Shown: positions 1-13,875 of the stretch, piece after piece | Layout of the letters: the number at the start of each line of letters is the position of its first letter | Numbering within the stretch: the first letter of the stretch is position 1 | Assembly (NCBI RefSeq): GCF_022539315.1 | Contig: NC_066326.1 | Coordinates: 20,290,601 to 20,354,600 of the forward strand | DNA length: 64,000 nt | Source: Serinus canaria | Lineage: Eukaryota > Chordata > Aves > Passeriformes > Fringillidae | Direction of reading: 5' to 3' | Made by a program: the position numbers and the translations under genes | The notes under the pieces: model-generated | Seen by the model: only the letters and a program-made list of their open reading frames with translations | The model's database searches: none | Told to the model about the DNA's origin: nothing

Positions 1-1560
1 AGTAACAGCTGAAAGTGTTCTTTAAATTCCACAGAGATTTAACTTTCAGAACAATTTTGGGGAATCAGAGCACTATGCAGTCCGAAAGCAAAGGCAAAGT
101 ATATGAGTGCCTTCATTGTTGGCCCAGATGGCATGACTTAATTAAATAAAATATCTGTGCTGCCTGTGTGTTGATGTCTGACACTAGCCCTGGGCCAGGC
201 TTGCAAATAACTGTGGTTTGCCAACGTGTTGCTTTTCAAACAAAATCTGTATTAGCGCTCATGAGCCGTGAGCAGCAATGTGGCCTGGGCTGAGGCACAG
301 GCTGGGTACTGAGTGATGAACAGAGCAAGGCTTGAAGGAGGAATTCAGCAGCCTTTCGGAGACGCTACATTTGGGATGGAATGTACTCACCCTGACATCC
401 TAGAAACCAGCCAGAGGAAAAATCATTGAGCATCATTAGTAACAGTTTTTAACTTCTCTCAGGTACACCAAGACCTTGGCTGGCAGCTGCTGTGGCTCAG
501 TGGGGAGCCAGCACAGAGAGGAGAAGGGCAGCAATAAGGTGACCTTGTCTGCAGCAGCCCCGGGACCAAGGTGGGTGTGTGGGCAGGGAGTGGAGGTGGC
601 ACCGAGACACCGAGTTTGCCTCAGACTCCTGATTTCAGCTCCCAGCAGGACAGAGCTGTCCCTCGGGAGCACACTGCAGCTTCCTGGGTGCTGGTCAGTG
701 AGGGATGGCCAGGGGCAGTCCTGGGGCTGTGCTGCATCTCTGTGGCTCCTGCTTCTGCAGTGGCATTTCTCAGTGGTGCCATCCCCTCCAGCATTTGGGG
801 TGGACACCCAGGGAAGCAGAGGCTCAGGACTACCACGCTGGGGGTGTTCTTCCCTCCATTTCCCCAATGGTAAATATCAAGGTTCTACTTTGAGCTATAA
901 AGAGAGGAGTTACTGTGAAAAGATGCTGTCTGAGGAGTAAAAACAGACAGTGTATTCATGTCTAGACTAAAGCATGTGCAAGTTTCCAGGTTGGAAAAAA
1001 GGTCTAAGGAGAAGTGCTGAAAGAAGACTAAGTGAAAGCTCCCCCTGGCACCTGCAGCACACAGAGCACATGGGTGACGTAGCTCAAGCAGAGGAGATGG
1101 GCACAGACCCTTGGGGGCAGGTAGAAGAATGGGTAGGAGAAGAAAGTTGCCACAGACAGCAACAGAGATCTGGTGGTGATTGCTCCAGATGTTTGTTTGA
1201 ACATGGAATTGCCATACCTGTGTTTCTCTTAAGTAATTTCAGTTAATAAATGGTGGTGCGATTGTGAATTAGTAGAAGGACAATGGCTTTTACAAGGCCA
1301 ACTTTAGGCTTTGCAAATGAGCCTTACACCAGGCATGCATTTTTCCACTCCTAAGTGGTGGAAGCCAGTCCTTTATATTGTTTGGATTTTTCCCGTGTTT
1401 TGTTTTCCCTCAAATGAACTTCAGGAAGAGCTTGCCTTCTAATTCTTAAATTTAGCCTCTCAGGGCTGGCACGTCTGTCCTTGCAAACAGAAGCTCAGGT
1501 GTTGTTGTGGTTCAGAATGGATCTTCAGTTAATGGACCTGACCAAATGCTCCCAAAACTT
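1..1560. other. Intergenic DNA
   Basis: GC is slightly raised at 470-880, where overlapping frames up to 154 codons occur on both strands. None has a recognisable domain and they conflict with one another. No repeat family is identified. Confidence 0.5.
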
Positions 1561-1682
1561 CATAGAATCAGAGAATCACAAGGTGGCTTAGGTTGGAAGG
1601 GATCTTAAAGACCATCCAGTTTCAACCCCCTGCCAAGGGTGGGGTCACCTTCCCCCAAACCAAGACTATCTTTTGGGGAATG
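1561..1682 (-). mobile_element. CR1 LINE 3' end fragment
   Basis: Plus strand reads CATAGAATCAGAGAATCACA, TTAGGTTGGAAGGGATCTTA, AAGACCATCCAGTTTCAACC and CCCTGCCAAGGGTGGGGTCA, the typical antisense CR1 terminus. Confidence 0.92.
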
Positions 1683-3490
1683 TGTGTAGGCAGACCCCAG
1701 ATCTATCCAAAGAGAGTCATTAGTCTAAAACCACCCTTTTAATTACAGTAATCTGATAGAAGGTGCTTAGACAGGTTGTTTCAATGGTATCGTAAACAGA
1801 TGCCTCTGAATTTTATTTCCTACTAAAAAGCTGTTGATCTCTTGTATTAAACAGAGCCAGTTGCCATCACTAGCTGGAAACTGAACTATTATTTTTGGTG
1901 TTCTAGCTAATATCACATGTAAGGAATATTGAAAAATCTAAGATGTTTTATCTTGCAGTACATTTCCTTTTTAACTATTAATGCCCTTTTATGCAGACAA
2001 ATAAACTAATAACTGGTCACACTTTGTAGCTAATAAAAAAAATTTAAGAAGCAAGTTGTGAGTGGGGAGAGAAAACAGCATTTTTAGTGGTTTTTTTCAT
2101 CTTTGTCCATTTTCACTGGCCTGATTTGGTTTGCAGCCTCCCATTCATTAAAAGCTGGAACACATGCTTTGCCTAACACATCTGCCTGAATAAAATAATG
2201 TTTATTGGCTTAAACATCATTTAATCCTACATTTAAAGGACCCTTAAAGGTATTGGTTTGGGGTTGGTTTTTTTTTTAACAATATACCTTAGAATCAATT
2301 AAGGAAGAAACAGGTTATGCTTCAGTGCTCCAACTATGTGGATTAAAAAGAAATTCTGACTGGAAAGGAAGAATGCAAGAGAAGGCTGCCCTGAGGCAGC
2401 CCTACTGTAAGAGCTGACAAGTCCTGCATACCTCAGTGCTTGCTAATTGACTTTTTCAACAGAAAGCTGAGCCCATCATGGCACCTCCCTCACCACACAG
2501 CACACATGGATGATCCAACAAAACATGCCCTACCCTCCTGCACTTTTCCTCAACTCTGGTTCCTGGAAAATTGGGTAATGAGGTATTTTACAGCAGGGCA
2601 CACTTGCTCATTGTTTAATGGCAGTAAAATGAGATAGAGTTTAACAATATTGAAGAGGGGCAGTGCAAACATCCTGGTGTGATGTGTTATATATGAGAGG
2701 TCCTATATAACAGTTACAATATTATATATAATTATTAATATACGAAATTATTTTATCATGTTTCTGCATCCTGCTGTCCATACCACCGAGCTAGGGACTA
2801 GTGAAACAATTCTGCAAGGTTTGGGATGTGACAGTAGTTTGGCTTTGGGTCTTTTTTTTCCTGGTCAGTTTTGATACCTGTTAAGAAGTACTGCAATGAG
2901 GCCAAGCATTAATGAGATTATTGTAGAAGAGTAGTGATGAGCAAGCAGAAGCTTGCAGCATGATAGGAATATGGCAGAGCAAAAGTATAGGCATTGAATC
3001 GGAATTAGTTTTCTAATATTTTTTATACTAGAACACTAACTAACGAAAATATTCACAATTTGTTCAGCAGGACAATAACTCAGATTTGGACATGCTCCAC
3101 AGGTGCAGCCAGAGAATGTAGAGTTGGATTATTATTCATATTTTCATATATTCATATATTCACATATCTATATAAATTACAGATTTATAAAGTAATTACA
3201 GTCCTCTGTCCCACCCTGGGTTCTTGGGTGCAGGAGTACTGTCAATGCAGGAACACAAGGTCTGGAGGGGAAGGTCCTAACCAGGAGCGTCCCTGGGTGA
3301 GTTCTGCTGCACTGACACCACAGTGGACTCCAGGGAAATTAAGAGCTGGTCTGGACTGGATTAAAGCCAACACAAGTTGGTTTGTGGGAGCCTGAAAATC
3401 TTTGCTGCTAAGGTTGGATTGTTCAGCCAGTTTTGAGATGGCTCATGAATTTGGGAGCAGCCTGTGATAGTCTTATATCTCATTCAACTT
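1683..3490. other. Intergenic DNA
   Basis: AT-rich unique DNA. A TATATAATTATTAATATACG-like stretch lies near 2724. No gene is recognised. Confidence 0.55.
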
Positions 3491-3560
3491 TCAGAGCCCC
3501 AGAATATCCTGAGCTGGAAGGGATCCACAAGGATCACTGAGTCCAAGCCTCAGTGAATGG
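3491..3560 (-). mobile_element. CR1 LINE 3' end fragment, short
   Basis: Plus strand reads CCCCAGAATATCCTGAGCTG, GAAGGGATCCACAAGGATCA and CTGAGTCCAAGCC. It matches the other CR1 subgroup seen in sense at 48970-49096. Confidence 0.75.
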
Positions 3561-5644
3561 CCTACACAGGGATTTAGTTTCAGAGCAGCATTATTGACTC
3601 TGATGGATCTTTTTGCCCTTTTAAGGGTAAATAAGTCAGTCAGACCCATATGGACAGAGGTTGTTAAAGCCCTTCCAAAGCTTTCCTAGGCCTGGTGGGG
3701 ACTCTTCCTGTTTCCTTTCTAGCTGCCAGCTTGGCCTTGGCAATGACATTTTAATCACATGTACCCACCAACGCCACCACCTTGTTTAGCCAGACCAGGA
3801 GGCTACAGCTCTGGTCATTACATTCACTGCTCTTCACAATAAAACATTTGTACTCAAGCTGTCAGTAAATGTTTCTATTTCACTGGTGATTTAGTGTCCT
3901 GGATTATGCTGAAAATACTTTGAACTGATGGTTTTCTTAAAAGGCCAAACCGCTTCTTACACTGCATCCAGCATGGTTTGAATACACTAGGAAGGCTTAT
4001 CCAGCTCTGAATGTTTCTGCAGACTTCTAATAATATGTTGGGAACAAATTCAGAGAATCAGAAATTGCTGTGAAAGTTCTCAAAGTTCTCACACTTGATG
4101 GAAGATGAAGCAGATTTTATTATCTTTCCTCAGGATTAACAGTGCCCTTAATACCAGTGGATTTCCCCATGTGGATGCAAAGAGATCCCGTCCCTCAGCA
4201 GGTATTCACTTGCTTCTCAGGATACATTTTCCAGGTGATTTGTGGAGTTTTCACCATGTGCTTTCCATTAATCTTGGGATGAATGTTGTGCAAATCCCAA
4301 GTCAGCACTTGGAATATCTACCAATTAATTTTTAAAAGCAAAAATTTTTAGTAAGTAGAGCTGGAACTACCTATTACAAAAATCAGTCCTTTAGGCTAAT
4401 TGTGAAGCCAAGTGTTTATTCATGGAAAACGGATCCCAAAGTAGTTACCTAAAGTAATATTTTATTACCATTTATGACAAACCTCTTGGAAAACAGGAAA
4501 AGAAAAGGAAAAAAAAGAAAGAGAAGCAACAAAGAAATATTTCCATATCTTTTAAGGGACAATGTGTTATGAGGGCATCTGTCTCTGGGAGTCCCTTTTG
4601 CTCCAAAAATTGTACTGGGTTTTAAGTCCTGCGAGGTTTATTCTGCCCACTCTCTGCAGCTCATTCATGGCCATTTGCTCTGCATAAAAATAAACAGATT
4701 TGTCTCAATCTTGCAGGAGTAGCTTCTGCTGCAGGGCAACATAGAAATTGGAAGTATTTCTTATAAGGATTGACACTTGAAGAATGTAGATTGTAGTTGC
4801 CAATATTTTTAGAGATAGAGAAATATTCTGCAACTTCTTAGATGCATTGAAGAAATCATCCAGAAAGAGGCTCCTGCCACTACCTGAAAAAATATTATAA
4901 AAAAGAAAAGGTATTTCAAATACAGCAGATTCTAAAAACATCCACTGTAGGGAAATGTGAATGTGACATGCTGCTTTATTCCCCTGAATGGTTTTTGAAT
5001 TGTAAATGTTATTTTTTATATATCTGCATGTGCAGCTGTAATGCCAAGGAAATTTTCAGCAGTAATAAAAGCAAAATTAGATAAAACCTGACTGTAACTG
5101 TAAAATAGAAAACGTCTAAGGGCTAATTGTATAACACCGCATGAGCATTTTATTAGTCTTTCCTCTCAAAAATGTATTTAAATTATTTGGTTGTTCAGTG
5201 CAGGCTGAAATTATAAAAAAAATTTTAAAATTGGGAATTTTGATAAATGTGAAACATGTGCTTCACTACTTAAACCCTGTTCTTGTGGTTTGCAGACGAT
5301 ACCAGGGCGTCCAATAATAATAGCAGAACTGCAAAGAAATCAAAGAACGATTTATTTTAAACTGCTTCATGAAGACAAAAGCTGCCAAATCACTAGCAGA
5401 TTCTGCTGTGTTTTACTGCACCTTCTCCCTAGATACTTGTGCTTAAGTAATTTATTCAGTTCCCAAATTACAATAAATCCTTCCCGTGTCCCTGAGCAGT
5501 TTTCGTAATTCCTTCTCTGGAGGTGCCTGCAGCACTTCAGAGAGAAAACTCGTGCTGTTCGTGCTCGGTGCGTAAAATCCAAATTATTCCTTTCGCACAA
5601 TGCATTGCCATCTAGCGGCGGGCGGTGCCCGTGGGCTGCAGCTG
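3561..5644. other. Intergenic DNA
   Basis: Unique, AT-rich. An A/G-rich purine tract lies at 4494-4530. No gene or named repeat is seen. Confidence 0.55.
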
Positions 5645-5912
5645 CGGGAATGACCACGGGCATGGGCTGGGAATGACCTGGGCACGGGCTGGGAATGACC
5701 TGGGAATGACCTGGGCATGGGCTGGGAATGACCTGGGAACGGGCTGGGAATGACCACGGGATGGGCTGGGAATGACCTGGGCACGGGCTGGGAATGACCT
5801 GGGCATGGGCTGGGAATGACCTGGGCACGGGCTGGGAATGACCAGGGCATGGGCTGGGAATGACCATGGGCTGGGAATGACCATGGACATCAGCTGAGAA
5901 TAACCATGGACC
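5645..5912. repeat. Minisatellite, about 22-bp unit, roughly 12 copies
   Basis: The unit is GGCTGGGAATGACC plus TGGGCACG or TGGGCATG, with shorter variants of 11, 18 and 20-21 bp. About 12 GGGAATGACC cores occur, decaying at the right end to GCTGAGAATAACC. A small CpG cluster (TAGCGGCGGGCGG) lies immediately left at 5614. The three overlapping minus-strand frames with HSQPVPRSFPAHAQVIPSP-like repeats are artefacts: 22 is not a multiple of three and no stop occurs in the unit. Confidence 0.95.
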
Positions 5913-6337
5913 AACCTATTTCCCACAAAGCTGCATTGGGGTATAGTTAATTTTTACATAGTTGTATGTAGGAAGAAAAAGCCACCAAATTGGAATTTTT
6001 CTTAAAATCAATAAAAGTAATTACTGCAGTGGTTGTTCAAAAATATTTCTGAAACACTAACAAATGAGCTACACACCATTCTCTTACCTTTCAACTGGTC
6101 CCAGAGATGGTCTAAAACACCCAAAAAAATTCAAATACTGTTTTTCTCATAACAAAATTACAGCGCTGAAGTACTCTTTGTGCTGTGCTTTCTATCAGGA
6201 TCTTGTGTGTCTCACTTGCCCGTGGGCTCTTGAGAAAACACAGCCTTGCCAGTACATCAAGTAGCAAATACAGGGCAATTTTAGGGCAGGACTTTGCAGT
6301 GATTTTTCATAGTGAGGTGTGTGTACTTAGAAGAATA

Positions 6338-6422
6338 TAAAGGAAAATAAATTTTTTAAAAATATACTTAAATATATAATAAAATATATTTAAATATATA
6401 ATTAAAAAATATATATTAAAGT
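6338..6422. repeat. AT-rich low-complexity tract
   Basis: Repeated TTAAATATATAAT-like words with almost no G or C across about 85 bp. Confidence 0.9.
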
Positions 6423-9400
6423 CTAATAATAACATTAATGGGATATAAATGCATAAGAGGCAAATAAAAATTAAGTTCTCATTTTTGTTACTCAATACTA
6501 ATTTTTAAGTGACTTTTTCTTCTTGAGTTACACTTTATTTCATTACTAATTAAGAGAAAATCAAAGGAAAAATATATACAAAAGGATTTGAAGAACTCCT
6601 TAATAACTGTACCTGTCTGTACAGAGTAACATCCTGGCAGTGAAAATACAGAAGCTGTTTCAAAGAGAAATCATAAGAAACCACAGAAATTGAATCACAA
6701 CAAAACTCTGATCTGTTTCCTAGCTGTAAATTAGCATCTATTTATATTAGCTGAGATATAACTGTCTGGTTAACCAAATAAAACATTTGTAATTACTGAA
6801 TAAAGCCTTTATAATTAATGTCTGGTGGGTTTTGCATTGATAGAGTGAGTAAATATTGAGCATTCAATAGTAAGAGAAGAAAAATCCCACAGTTGGATAT
6901 CAGCCATGGAGAATTCATTGTCAAGCAAGGGATTCTATAAATTCAATAAGTGCAGGTATTTTACATGCTGAACTGCTGGTGCTGGGGGTTTAGTATTTAA
7001 TTTTTTTTTTTTTTTTAAGTGTTATAAAGAACTAAGAAAGCTTTCCACTCACTTCAAGTTCTATAGTGTGTTAGCAGCAGAGGCAGAGATCTGAGCAGTT
7101 AAGGGTTGAGCTCTGGATATGTAAGAACCTGTAATTTTAAAAAGACTTCATTTTTTCCCGCAGCTTTCTTAAAGATTTGAATCAGAATTTAGTGCAAAGC
7201 ATCAGTCTGGTCCAGTGAAATTGCTACCTGAGAGTAATGGCACATAGCAAACTCCCAGCTTTGAGGGCATCCAGTTGGTAGATGGGCTCTGATTTCTTTT
7301 GGAATAGATATTCAGAATATAAAGACTCACTCACATGATCAGTGGTGCAGGGTAAAGCACAGAATTTTGAACATCTCTGTTCCATCCTCCTGGGTGCTGT
7401 GCTCAGGGCATTCCTGCCTGTTTGTGCTGACAGGGGCTCATGGAACAGTGAGCACTGTTTAAAGGGATGCTGCAGTCCATCTGCTTGTACAACGAGTTGT
7501 AAACTGGGTTAATTCTATTTGAGGTTCCTGAAGTTTCCTTCCTTTTGTCTCAGGCTCTTTCAGCACCGCTGGCACTCTGCAGCTCTCAGAGAATAACTTC
7601 GATTGTGCTTTACACCTGCTTGCACTTAGGGAAAGAAACATTTGTCACTCCTATTTATATAATTGCTTAAATTGCATTTTCATTTTAACAGCTTAAATAC
7701 TTTGATGGAGAAAAATGTTTTCTGAATGAAAGTTTGATCAAATGCCTAGGGAGCCAGTGCAAGTCTTTCCATCAACTCAAGAGATTTTGTTTCAGGCATT
7801 TTATTTAAAAAGCACTCCTCTCAGCCATAACTGATCAAAGTTACATGCTTTTCATAAAAGAATATTTCAACCAGGAATATCCACTATAGCCATTAAGGAA
7901 AATTACTGAAAATTAAATATTTCCATTTTATAATTTTGATGCAGTTTAAAATATAAAGAAAACTGGATATAGTTCTTTTTAAAAGCAATATATCTGCTTC
8001 AGTGTTAAAATACTGAATTTCTTCTTGCTAAAATGGAAATTGGATTAGATTCTGCTGGAGTAAACTCAACAATTGCTTAAGTTCTTTTGTGTTATTCTTC
8101 ATTCCCATTAATAGGAATAATACGATACCTATACTCAGCAATTCTCATCCCTGTAGGCTCTGAAATAAACACTAGGAAATATCAGTCTCAAAGCTGAAGG
8201 CTCCATTTACAGTGCTCAGCCCTGCAGCTCAGATCTGCCAGCCAGCCCGGGTTTCTCTGAGCACTCCTTGCAGGCTTTCTTGGCAGGGCTCCTCAGGAGC
8301 TGAGCAGGTTCAGAATGGACCAGGAGGCCTTCTCACCAGAGTACACACCGGGGCACATCTGCCCTTGGTGAAAGATTTACATCAGTGCCCTGTTAGCAGC
8401 GTATCAATTGCATTTCCTACAGGCCTGGTTGTGAGCTGCCCCCCTTACCTCACCCCAGCCCGAAGATGATACTGAAGGAGGATCTGGCTACATTCATTTA
8501 ACTGAATTATTTTAAACTCTTTAAGTGAAATCTTGAAGGTGTTAAATCACAGCAATGTCAGCAACCTGAGGTGCAGACTTTGATGCCCTGGGTGGTGGCA
8601 AACAGCACAAAACTCTGCAAACTTTCCAAGGGCTTCCTGGGGCCTACTGTGTAACCAGCACTTGGCTGATCTGATAAAATCTGCCTGAGATACCAGCCCA
8701 GAGCTTATCTCAGCAGTAATCCATCTGTTTACTGGTGAGCAAGCACAGGGAGGAGTTGGGGTTGGGAGAGTGAGTTTGGGCAGGATTCCCGGCTGTGCCA
8801 GCAGAACTCAGCACTCCAGGACACCACACTGGGGATGGCACCTGGAGCTGCATCCTCACCCCAGGCACTGCTCAGGGACCTGCAGGGAACTTCACCGCTG
8901 GCAAGGGCATGATGTGATATTAGGTCGCCAGTTTTGATTGATGGGACATGTTCTTGGTCGGTTTTGTAGGTGGAGGAAAAAAAAGAAAAAGAAAAATACA
9001 GCAATTTTGAGTTTACCTAAGGCAAAACCAGTTACTATTAGCAGCAAGTTGCCATCATTCTGTCATAGTACTCCATGCTTTCCAGGAAAGTTTTCCCTTT
9101 TGCCACAACCACTGCACTATATTTTTTGTTCAGAGAAGTTGCAAAAGACAGCTATCTGAGCCCCTTGAGCCTTTTATAAAATTGAGGTTCACAGGGAAAA
9201 TCAGAGTAAAACAAGAGCAGTTCCTGTGGCAGAACTACATTTGCCACAAATAAATAAGTGTTGTGGGCAGGATGAGGATGACAGAGCCTGGACCCAGAAC
9301 AAGGCTGTGGAGGAGAAAAGACCCCAGTCTCACCTGGGGTACAAAAAGTAGCTCCTGCCAGGACACGACTGTCTTGTCCCAAGTTCAGTTCCACAAGAAA

Positions 9401-9754
9401 TGGCATTTTTTTGAGTTTAAATATATTCCAGTTGTGAACAGAGCCCTTTAATTGTACAGCAAGTTGAGAGTTTCTGTATTGTGTGTTTTTGGAACACTGT
9501 TTTTATGGCTTTTAAAATTCTCATTCTCTGTACTAAGCAAAACTCTGACATATTTTACACAGCTGCTGTTTCAAATTCCAGACATTTGACGTGATATTTT
9601 TGCTATGAAATTCCAGAATATCACTAATAACTGTACTTTATCAAGGAAAAGCTCACTGAGCACTTCAAACCTAATAATTTTGATCTACCTTAATAAAAAT
9701 TTCTGTCTAATCTGTCCAGCTCTTTGACAAATGCTGCAGCCAGCTAGACTGAGA

Positions 9755-9816
9755 TGTATATGTGTGTGTGTGTGTATAAAAATATATTGATTTTATATAT
9801 ATACATACACATACAC
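9755..9816. repeat. TG/TA/ACATAC low-complexity repeat
   Basis: (TG)7 at 9761-9774 followed by TATATATATACATACACATACAC-type sequence to 9816. Confidence 0.9.
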
Positions 9817-12381
9817 TGCCTGAGCTAAGAGTTTTCCACCATTTTCTGCTTCTTAAATGAGACCATGTGATTCTCTTTGAAATTCTGGACAGAATGTGAA
9901 TCTTAGTCCAGTGTATTCCAGTTTGCCAAATAATAATGTGACAGTGAAGAGCCTTCAGCAGTTTTTGACCAATGTCAATTGAATATTCATGGAATGAATT
10001 CAAGTTTGAGCTGAATTAATTTTCCATGTCAATAGCTATCTAATAGCTATCTGCTACTTGAAAATATTTCTTTGCAATAATTTGAAATTTTGTACTTACA
10101 AAATGACAGTTAAAAAAGCACATCACAATGGTTTTGGTTCCAACAATGGTTGCGAAAATGTTTTTTTTCTGTTTACTTTTTATTTAGCTCTTTGGAGTTC
10201 AGAACCCTGGGCTTAGCAGTGAGTTATCTAATTACTTAGAAAAGGAGCAAGATTTTACCCTTGCAAATATGTTTAGCCTTTCAATATACACATTTGGAAG
10301 ATAACCTCTTCATCTTGCCTTGATTTATAATATTCCTGATGTTTCTGTCTGGTGAGAACATTTGGCTTGGACATGCAGAAACTGGAAGTGCTTTCTTCCA
10401 GTGGAGGTAGTTTCTACCAAAATATTGTCTAATTCGTGACAGGCTAATTTATGGAAGGATGTATATTTTTCATTCTGGATTTTGGTAAAATTAAGTGCTG
10501 AACCACTGTTTCTCATATCTGTGCCATTTTTACTGGGACTAATGCCTGCCATTGTTTCCTGCAAATCTCTGTACTTGCCCTTTGCTTCGCTGTTTCTTTT
10601 CTTCCACAGCAACAGTGATCTTTAAGTGGCAGCTGACAGGGCAGATTTTTTTACTAGAATAACATAATTAGTGTTTGAACCTTATATGAGTACTTCTGTC
10701 AAGTGTTCCACGGTCAAAATTTCATTTGCAAAAGCCACATTATATGATATCAGTGATTCCTGTACTGTAAACAGGAATCCAGGGTTCCTGGAGGCAATTG
10801 GAGAGCTCTGAGCTCTGGCAGCAATGCTTAGAAAGATATTTCAGCACATGAAGGGAATATCTGAATTTTCAGCTTCCTGGGTATACAGCAAAAGTGTCCA
10901 TTCTGAAAGTGCCTTTCATTTCACATAAAGCAATCAAAACTTTTATACCTTGTTTATGTCTTCTGTCATAGCATAATGGTCAAATATATCTGTGCTTTAA
11001 TGCCTTTGAATGTGGCTCCTTAGAACCAGTGATATATTTGAGTCAGTGACTACATAAATGAAAAATCATGGCTATGCAAGTTTTTCCTTTAATTCCTCAC
11101 ATAAATTTTTCCTCAATTTCTTTATAGTAGATGTCACCCAATAAAACAGTAATGTAATACATTAAAGTAAAAGAACCTAGTCAGTTCTTCAGGCTGGAAG
11201 TGGCCTGTATTAGATCTCAAAGAATTTGGAGAAGCTTGGGTTACTATTAGTGATTTTGCATGTGATAAGCCAAATTTTCCTCATCTAAATCAGGTAATCA
11301 TCCTGCAGATTTCAGTTAGGCAGCTCCCCTGATGGAGTGCAGCCAGTTTTTGGCACATGAAGGACTTTTTTAGTTATCAAAAGCAACAGCCTAAATGTGA
11401 CACAGCATTGGATCCCAGTTCAGAGAGGAGAGAAAGAGTTGGATGCAATAACACTTGGGTGTCTCAGCAGTGCTATTAATAAGTGTTTGAAGATGTGAAA
11501 GTGGGAACTTGGAAAGCAGGCCACCACATACTCAAATATAGATGTAGATTTAATACAGCTCATTTATTACTGGTGATTGCTTGGAGGCATCATGGACAAA
11601 ATCCTTGATGTAAGAGGAAAAAGCGTTGGCTGTCACGTTCTGTTCCAGCTTTAATTTCAATCGCCTGAGCAGGAGCAGCTGCAAGTTGCTATCAGGCATA
11701 TGAAGTTTTCAGTGCTAAAAAGGCAGCTGGGCTGGAAATAGCCCAGAAGTACATATCCATTTGTCTGGTTAACTTCAGCACTTAGACTATCAATCAGGTC
11801 AACCTAAAGAGAAATGAATGACATCAGTCAAAACAATCGGATATCTCTGTGCAGTGATTAGCTCCATGTAGTACAAAAACTTAAATAATTTGCTCTTTGA
11901 AAATGTGATGATTGATTGGCTTCCATTAGGCTTGGATTTTAAAACATTCCATGAACTCTCAGATAAAATGGCACTAAAATGTTATTGCAATAACCAAATA
12001 AATCATATTAGACTATAGTGTACATAAGTACTTTAAAACATTACAGATACTAGAATTCTGTGTATAATAAAAAGGTGAAGAATGTAATCCATGAACTTTT
12101 TTTTTCTCATCTCACACCAGCATTATCCATGGCTGTTTTCAAGGATAATGTTCCTAAGGAGATTAATTTTAAGTTTTGCTTTAATACATTATATATACGT
12201 ATGTAAAAGCTCTGCAGTTTGGATGTGTTTGATTAAGGGGACGTATTTTAACCTTAACGCAGTGCAGAATTTATCTGAGCTTTTGATACTGGTGCTGGCT
12301 GTTCAACTGGAGTTCAGCCTGGCAGTCATCTTGCAGCTGGGAAATGGGCTGTCAACATTTAAAATCGGTGCCTTTTCCAGT

Positions 12382-12484
12382 ACCAGTTTTGGGGTTCAGT
12401 TCATTGTCTTGTTATTCTGACCAGAGAATCCCTGACACAAAAAAAAATTTAGCCTTGAATCTCGTGTAGAGGCATAAAACAAAG
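12382..12484 (+). repeat. Unnamed dispersed repeat, copy 1
   Basis: Core CCAGAGAATCCCTGAC, an A9 run, then TTAGCCTTGAATCTCGTG and TAGAGGCATAAAACAAA. The same order and orientation as 13876-13974, starts 1494 bp apart. The upstream flanks do not clearly align. Confidence 0.75.
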
Positions 12485-13304
12485 CCTTGCTCTGATATGT
12501 AGGGTGGCAGTGAGGTTAACACTTGAAATTTATGATCATTTTCCTAATATTTCACTTTTGCCTAATGATCTAGACTCTACAGGCAAATAATTCTGTGAAT
12601 CATCTCTGACTTCAAAACAAACTGTGGGCCCAATGCATGCGAGATTTCCTAAATATTGGAAGCCTTATGGATCATAAATCAGAAGGCAAGGAAAATAATC
12701 CCATCAAAAATGTTTTGCTTCATTATTTCAGGATTTAGTCATGGATTTGAAGCACTGGTGTTGAGCTGAAGTAATTGGTGCCATTGTAAATCAAAGGCAG
12801 CAGCACACATGGGACTGCCTTTGAAGTCACTTGGCAGCACGTGGCTTTTCTACTGGTGACTGATGCTGCTCTGTAATTTATTTTCTAATGAGAGCAAATG
12901 GAGCTTATTGACAAGACCCAGACACATCTCAGAAAGTTTTTGGAGGTTTCACATGTATGATTCCGTGTTGTCTAAATAAGATTACCTGTGTTCCAGGGTA
13001 TTGCTTCATGGTAGAAATACTGGTGTCAAATTGTCACTTTTTGCAGTGAAGGGCAGACTTTCAGAGCAAGTCACCTTTGGGACTCGGCCTCTCACTCTAG
13101 AGTCAATGAAAGCTTTAGGAAGCTCTGAGGTAGGCATGGGACCCTCATCCAGTCTATGTGCATTAATAAATCTGTTATTATTAAACAAACAGGACAATTC
13201 AGTTTCTACACTGTAGGTCTTGAGATGGGAAGGCTCAAGGAAACTTAGCAGTATGTGCAAATACCTGCAGGGAAAATGAGAAAAAAGAGGGAGCCAGAGC
13301 CTTC
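12485..13304. other. Intergenic DNA
   Basis: Unique sequence between the first unnamed repeat copy and a CR1 fragment. No gene is seen. Confidence 0.55.
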
Positions 13305-13483
13305 AGCGACAGGATAAGAGGCAGAGGTGGAGATTTACAGAGAGGGTGGTCAGACACCAGAACAGGTTGCCCAGAGGGGCCATGGGGGCCCAGTCTTTGA
13401 GGTAATCAGAACCTGGACACATTGGAAGATTTGCGCTAGATGATCTCCAGAGGTGACAGGCAGCCTCAGCAACTCTGTGATCC
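13305..13483 (+). mobile_element. CR1 LINE 3' end fragment
   Basis: Contains CGACAGGATAAGAGGCAGAG, GGTGGTCAGACACCAGAACA, GGTTGCCCAGAGGGGCCATG and CTAGATGATCTCCAGAGGTG, ending AACTCTGTGATCC. About 180 bp, sense. Confidence 0.9.
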
Positions 13484-13875
13484 AAATGCAGAAATTCCAT
13501 GGAAATGAGTTCTTCAGCAGGAGGTGTTCAGTGACTGTGATTAATGCTGTACACATTTTCTGGTTTAGACATGTGTGATGTGTGCTCCATCAAAAGTGGA
13601 GATTTCCCTCTGTATTCAATAGTTATCATTTACTGATGCTTACAAACTGTATTTCTAGTTTAAGTTGCCTGAGTTAGGCTTGGCTTGTCAGCTGGGCATC
13701 AGGATTAGAACTTGTCCTTAATACAGAGACCAAGCACAAAGGCTGTGCGGTGGAATTATGATGAAGTGAGGTGTTATTCCTGCGTAGCCCCCATGTTGTA
13801 CAGTAAAGATTTCCATTCTGAATTCGTACTATTTGTGGAAAGAAGCAGATTAAATGTTAGGTCCTGTTTCAGAGC

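Larger units (their letters stand above)
5913..12381. other. Intergenic DNA, AT-rich
   Basis: Holds an AT-rich low-complexity stretch at 6338-6422, a T17 run near 6999-7016, and a TG/TA repeat at 9755-9816. Block 11540-11760 is unique and motif-rich but unremarkable. No gene is recognised. Confidence 0.6.

Noticed and set aside
5367..5926. Minus-strand open frames of up to 166 codons with repeated HSQPVPRSFPAHAQ-like sequence
   Set aside because: They are translations of a G-rich 22-bp minisatellite. All three frames are open because the unit lacks stops.
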